Shown here: one piece after another, positions 59,613 to 64,000 of the stretch
Layout: each line of letters opens with the position of its first letter
Position numbering within the stretch: position 1 is the first letter of the stretch
Assembly (NCBI GenBank): GCA_964036045.1
Contig: OZ038402.1
Span: forward strand, 4,526,581-4,590,580
Length of the DNA stretch: 64,000 bases
Reading direction: 5' to 3'
Source of the DNA: Eutreptiella sp. 'Long Island Sound 2002'
Taxonomy: Eukaryota > Euglenozoa > Euglenophyceae > Eutreptiales > Eutreptiaceae
Notes under the pieces: model-generated
Told to the model about the DNA's origin: nothing
The model's database searches: none
What the model saw: only the letters and a program-made list of their open reading frames with translations
Program-made: the position numbers and the translations under genes

Positions 59613-60202
59613 CTTGGCTTAGCTCACCTTAATTAGGTCTCCCCCCCCCGCCCCCCTGTCCCCAGGGATGCATGGGAAGGGGGGGGAGGTACACCCCCTC
59701 TCGGGGCGCCCAGCCTATGCCCAGCCACTGTGCCAGCCTCAACGGCATTTATAACTGACAATAACTGCCCCGCAACCGCTTTGGCAACCTCCTCCAACCG
59801 CCTGTCTGACCGCCTCTGGGGCCGCCTCTGAGGCCCCGTCCCTTCTGATGCATCCGTACGAGGCAGTCCTCGGCGGCTTCGTACTCGTGGTTGCCTTTCC
59901 CTGTCTCGAAGGACCGTAGTGCCTTGTGCACGAATGCACTGACACTTGTGGCTGGCCACGCGCAGGGCCTCAGCTGGTGCGACTCCCCTGCGCAGACCCG
60001 TGCACCGGTGCCCGCGTTTTTGGGTCGCAAGTGCGGACAGAGTAGTCCACCGGGGAGCCGGTCACTGCCCAGAGGGCCCGGCCGAACGGGGCCGGGGGGG
60101 GGGGGTCGTGCCATTTGTCACGTCTGAGCTGTGTGCATGTTAACTTGTCTGCTTCCTCGCCCTTCTCTTGTGAGGGGAGGAAGGGTGGGAGGCAGGGAGA
60201 GT
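59613..60202. other. No gene recognised
   Basis: GC-rich, with C/G-tracts and no supported exon. Confidence 0.3.
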
Positions 60203-60273
60203 GGGAGGGAGGGAGGGAGGGAGGGAGGGAGGGAGGGAGGGAGGGAGGGAGGGAGGGAGGGAGGGAGGGAGGG
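60203..60273. repeat. (GGGA)n microsatellite
   Basis: About 70 bp of uninterrupted GGGA repeat. Confidence 0.95.
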
Positions 60274-60380
60274 ATCCCACTGGCACTGCCAGCTCACTCA
60301 AGCCCCCCCTCCCCCATCACCACCCTTCGTCTGGCGCACCCCCTCGTCCAACGAACGCCATGTGTTCGAACTGTCCCAAT

Positions 60381-60458
60381 GTGGTGCCCAATGATATTGG
60401 GCACTGTGATGCCTAATGATATTGGGCACTGTGGTGCCCAATGATATTGGGCACTGTG
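60381..60458. repeat. Three tandem palindromes
   Basis: GTGCCCAAT-GAT-ATTGGGCAC (9-bp perfect arms) at 60384-60404 and 60434-60454, with a one-base variant (ATGCCTAAT) between them. Confidence 0.9.
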
Positions 60459-60549
60459 TTTGAGGTTGCAGCAGTTGGGCCGGATTGGGGCTTGCGCACC
60501 ACGGCGTTTTTCTAGTGCACAGGTTTTGTCCTTGCCTTCTTGTTGAAAA

Positions 60550-60645
60550 CGTTGACCTTCAACCGCTGTCGGTTACCATCCAACTGTCATCGGTTACCAT
60601 CCAGCATCGTCGGTTACCCTCCAACCGCCAGCGGTTACCGTACAA
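60550..60645. repeat. Short tandem repeat, CATCGGTTACC type
   Basis: Second locus of the repeat at 39488-39592. Both are preceded by GTTGACCTTCAACCG- or GTCGACCTCGAACCG-like sequence. Confidence 0.6.
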
Positions 60646-62412
60646 ATCCTATTATGTGCGAAAATCATTAATTTCCGGCACAAGGCGTTGTTTACCACAA
60701 AAAGAAATAAACACAAAAAGATATTAACTTTCAGCTGGATGCCCTTTGCAAAAATGACATCCGCCAAACAAATCGCAAAAAGCCTATTCTGGGCCAAATT
60801 GCAAATTGCACTGGCGAGGCTTTCTGTGTTCAGGGTATTTCTCTTGTTCTGCTCCTGTATTCTTCCTTGTTGTATGCTCCTGCAGAGCTGTGGAAGTGTC
60901 TGCTATGCAATGATTTTCAAGTGCTTTTTGCTCCGTTATAATGCAACTGGTGGGCCTGAATCATTTGGTTGTTGGTGTTGCGAAACATTTGCTTGTTGGT
61001 GCTTGTCTGTGCTATGGCCTGCAGTCCCAGAGCCCAACTGATCCACATTTATATGCCTGTGCAGGAATGGACTGCAATCCCAGAGTCCCGGGTACCCAAA
61101 GTCCTTTTCAGTGGCACCAAAATGAATGAATCATAATTCCCCCACAAAAGGAGGCCAAACACAAAACAAAACACAAAGATAAAAAACCTTTGGACTCAGT
61201 CAACCAAAAACAGCTCCGCAGAACTGAATTCCGCAGAAGAAAATCGCAAAAATAGAAAAAATTTCCCCTATTTGAGGTGCTGTCGCAAAAATTTCAAAAC
61301 ACCCAACACAAAAATTCGGATTCCGCAAAAGGTTAGGATTCACACGGTAGGCGTGGTAGAGCCCGCCAGATGCCATTGAGGCTTGACGGGCAAGGCCACT
61401 TGGAGAGGGTGCACACTGAACACCCTCCACTTGACCAGCCCCATACAAGGTACGGTAGGTGGTAGGTCCAGGGCATGTCAGGGCCCAATGCAGGCATTGT
61501 CACTGCAGGTGGCTGTGGCAGTGGGCACCTGGCCAAGTGCATACGGTGTAGCAAGCCGGACCACTGGCACAGGGCAGACAGCTGAGGCTTAGGACCAACT
61601 AAAGACGTGGTCTCACTGGCCACACGCCACGCACCAGGCAGCAATTTTTGCAGACGGCAGATTCATTGCTACAGAAGCCCTGTAGAAGCCCTGTGGTGTG
61701 GACAATGTTGGGAATCTGTTGCCTGTTGCCTGGGATTGCCCCACCGTGCAAGCTTCCGCGTTAGCCGACAAATGGGCTAGTGACGGGTGGGCCAAAATTT
61801 TCTATTTCTCTAGTCCACGAGTTCGGCGAGTGGATTTTCTTCTTTTTTCCTTAGTGGATTTTAAGATTTGTGGTCGATTTTCCTTCCATTTTCCCATTTT
61901 TTCCATTTTTCCATTTTTTCATTTTTCCATAGCAGTTGAGCACTGTGAGACAGCGAATCCATCTTTGGACTTGTGTTTTCTTCAGTTTTTCCTCTATCTT
62001 TCTTTTTTTTGGGGGGTAGTCTAGGATCCTAGGGCAGACATCATCCCTGTTGTTGCACACCAAATGGCAGCTCCTTTTTAAACCATTCAATGACACAATT
62101 TTTGTGAAGAAGAGGCATGCGGATCACTTAAAGGTGCACGCTCAGTGTACCACACGCTTCATGTGATGGAGAACGAACCCTCTCAGTTTGGAAGTGTGTG
62201 CGCTCTGACAAGCAGCATAACATGAAGGAGGGCACCCATAAGGCTTATGTCTCTTTTTGTTCCCATGGCACCGTGAGTCAAGTGTCTTGCCATTGTGGGA
62301 CAGTGTATGTTGCATAGCTGCTTGTGCCGGGGCCACAAGGTGCAAAAAAGAAAATTGGGACACTACGACCTATGGCAAGTATCAGACTGACAATTTACCA
62401 AAGGCAATCATT
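60646..62412. other. No gene recognised
   Basis: Mixed AT-rich DNA with short frames on both strands; a TTTTTCCATT-rich stretch at about 61885-61930. Confidence 0.3.
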
Positions 62413-62515
62413 GCCCCCCCCCCCCCCATTTCCCCCCATTTCCCCCCATTTCCCCCCATTTCCCCCCATGTCCCCCATTACCCCCCATTTCCCCCCATTT
62501 CCCCCATTTTTCCAA
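62413..62515. repeat. (CCCCCCATTT)n tract
   Basis: About ten units of a C-rich decamer, strongly strand-biased. Confidence 0.95.
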
Positions 62516-63248
62516 GCCCCTAAGGCTAGGCAGCTAATTCGGCTGTGGCTAACGCGGATGCCTGACCGTGCATTCCTTTAAACGATCACACAAGGCACAG
62601 TGTCGGATGCCCACATCATGCAGTGATGGCACTTCCTCCACAACGGATGCAAATCCAAATCTCGCATTATCGAACATCCATTCCATGGCCCGATCAATGG
62701 TTCTCATTTATGATGCCATGTTGTCCTCCAACTTGGGTGATGGATTTGTACCTAGCGTACTTTGGAGACCCCAATACGGCAGTCTAGTTCAGCAACACAG
62801 AGCTGCCATGCCGCAGAAAATCAAGAAGAATGTCCCACAGCAAATCTGGTAACCGGCACAATCAGGTGGTCAGAAATACAAGGGGGTTGTGAACAGCTTG
62901 TTCAAGCCCCATCAAGGAGGTGATGGGGGCATCAAGGAGGTTATGGGGGCAGTTTGGGAAAGGGGTCCAGGTGACAGGATTATGGTTGCAACTAATGCCC
63001 TTTTGTCTCAAAGGCGCCAAAGAAAATTATTGTCAAAAATGTCCCCAACATTTGTACCTTTTGGTCATTTTGAGTCATATATGTTGGAGTTGCCCCCCGC
63101 CCCCCCCCCCCCCCGGGGTCCATTTGGGTGGTCACCACGGTCCCTGTCAACCGAGCCCTAAAGGGGACAAGTGCAAGGGGGGCTTATGGGAAAGGGGCCC
63201 CAACAATCTCTCCCCGTGCACAAACCTTTTTTCACGCCCTTACACTAA

Positions 63249-63563
63249 GGGGGCGCACCGTGTGCTGTGCCCGCGCTGTGCGAAAAGTAGACTATTTTGA
63301 CCTGTTTCCCCTGATGGCCACGGTGACCGCAGTCACTACTATGTCCCCATGCGCAGGACGGCTCAGATTCCTACTCAGTCCCAAAACTCAGATAATGAGT
63401 TAAACCAACCTACGTTTCATACGGAAAATGCCAGATTGCTGTCTGAATCTGCTGTTTTTGCTGTGGGCATATGCTTCCCCGGTGGTGGGTGGTTTGCAGG
63501 GTGGTCACGGGACAGCTCATTGGGACCCCCATTTACTCTTGGGCGCTGTGCAAAAACGCCCCC
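63249..63563. mobile_element. Harbinger-like MITE, copy C
   Basis: 315 bp. Left GGGGGCGCACCGTGTGCTG, right CTGTGCAAAAACGCCCCC, TAA on both sides (63246-63248 and 63564-63566). The interior differs from copies A and B but matches copy D, so two subfamilies share the same ends. Confidence 0.8.
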
Positions 63564-63772
63564 TAACATAGACCCAGCCAATTGAAATCCGGTTGTAACC
63601 CCCCCAGCCAATGCTGTTGAGACCACACCGCGGCTCAACACCGGCATCCAAGTAGCTCAAAACGACCGGGGAGCCAAGGCGCATCACCACAAACAAGTTT
63701 CGTTGCATTTCGAGCCGTCTAGCCCGTTCTACGGCCGATTTTGTGTCCAAAAATGGCCATTTTTGGGCTGTT

Positions 63773-63792
63773 TTCAGGACGATCGTCCTGAA
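63773..63792. repeat. Perfect 20-bp palindrome
   Basis: TTCAGGACGATCGTCCTGAA, followed by a partial copy (GTTCAGGACGATCG) and another GACGATCGTC near 63972. Function unknown. Confidence 0.85.
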
Positions 63793-64000
63793 AGTTCAGG
63801 ACGATCGCCGGTGTGTCAAGTGGTTGTTTGCAATGAGGGCCGTTGTTCTTCAATGGCGATTGGGCTATCAAAGGAATGCAAATGGGTGTTCAATACGGCA
63901 TGTACCATGCCGTGGTGCCACACGGTGGTCCATTTTGAGGTGAAAATGAGCCGTTTTTGAGCCGTTTTTGAGGACGATCGTCGTGACCGTCCAGGCGCAT

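Overview
This window is nuclear DNA of a eukaryote. Coding segments are broken by GT–AG introns, coding exons are very GC-rich, and the intergenic DNA is full of homopolymeric C/G tracts, (CA)n arrays, minisatellites and short inverted-repeat elements. A betaine-type methyltransferase, a plant-like BIG BROTHER-type RING protein and the repeat landscape suggest a unicellular alga or other protist. I cannot name the lineage. All stop codons used fit the standard code.

Layout. Positions 1-740 hold the decayed end of a retroelement pol gene (RT connection and RNase H). A TA-flanked inverted-repeat element lies at 2270-2642. Positions 3243-21682 hold the main gene: eight near-identical tandem units of about 2.3 kb. 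Spliced, they read as one open frame of about 2414 residues with eight sarcosine/dimethylglycine N-methyltransferase-like domains and a lysine-rich C-terminus ending in a CaaX box (CVIA). Positions 21.7-30.8 kb are repeat-rich with no convincing gene; they contain a Harbinger-like MITE, CA arrays seeded by a dispersed repeat, and a tRNA-like remnant. Positions 30.9-33.0 kb carry a BIG BROTHER-like RING-H2 E3 ligase. Positions 33-39.6 kb are again repeats, including a hAT-like MITE with an 8-bp target duplication.

From 39.7 to 57.3 kb I reconstruct one large secreted or type I membrane glycoprotein gene with phase-0 introns: a signal peptide in the first exon, and a transmembrane segment with a PPxY-like tail in the last. 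Its introns have collected mobile DNA. The largest intron, by this model, contains a two-gene mobile element (about 46.7-53.5 kb). That element is marked by six copies of a hairpin motif around GCGCAAATGCGC, and encodes a 697-residue protein of unknown family and a multi-exon protein with a ParB/DGQHR-like N-terminal domain. A 36/37-bp satellite flanks the last exon. The remainder to 64 kb is repeats, a possible minus-strand transposon remnant and a fourth Harbinger-like MITE copy.

The strongest candidates for something undescribed are the lipid-anchored eight-domain methyltransferase polyprotein and the ParB-domain mobile element.
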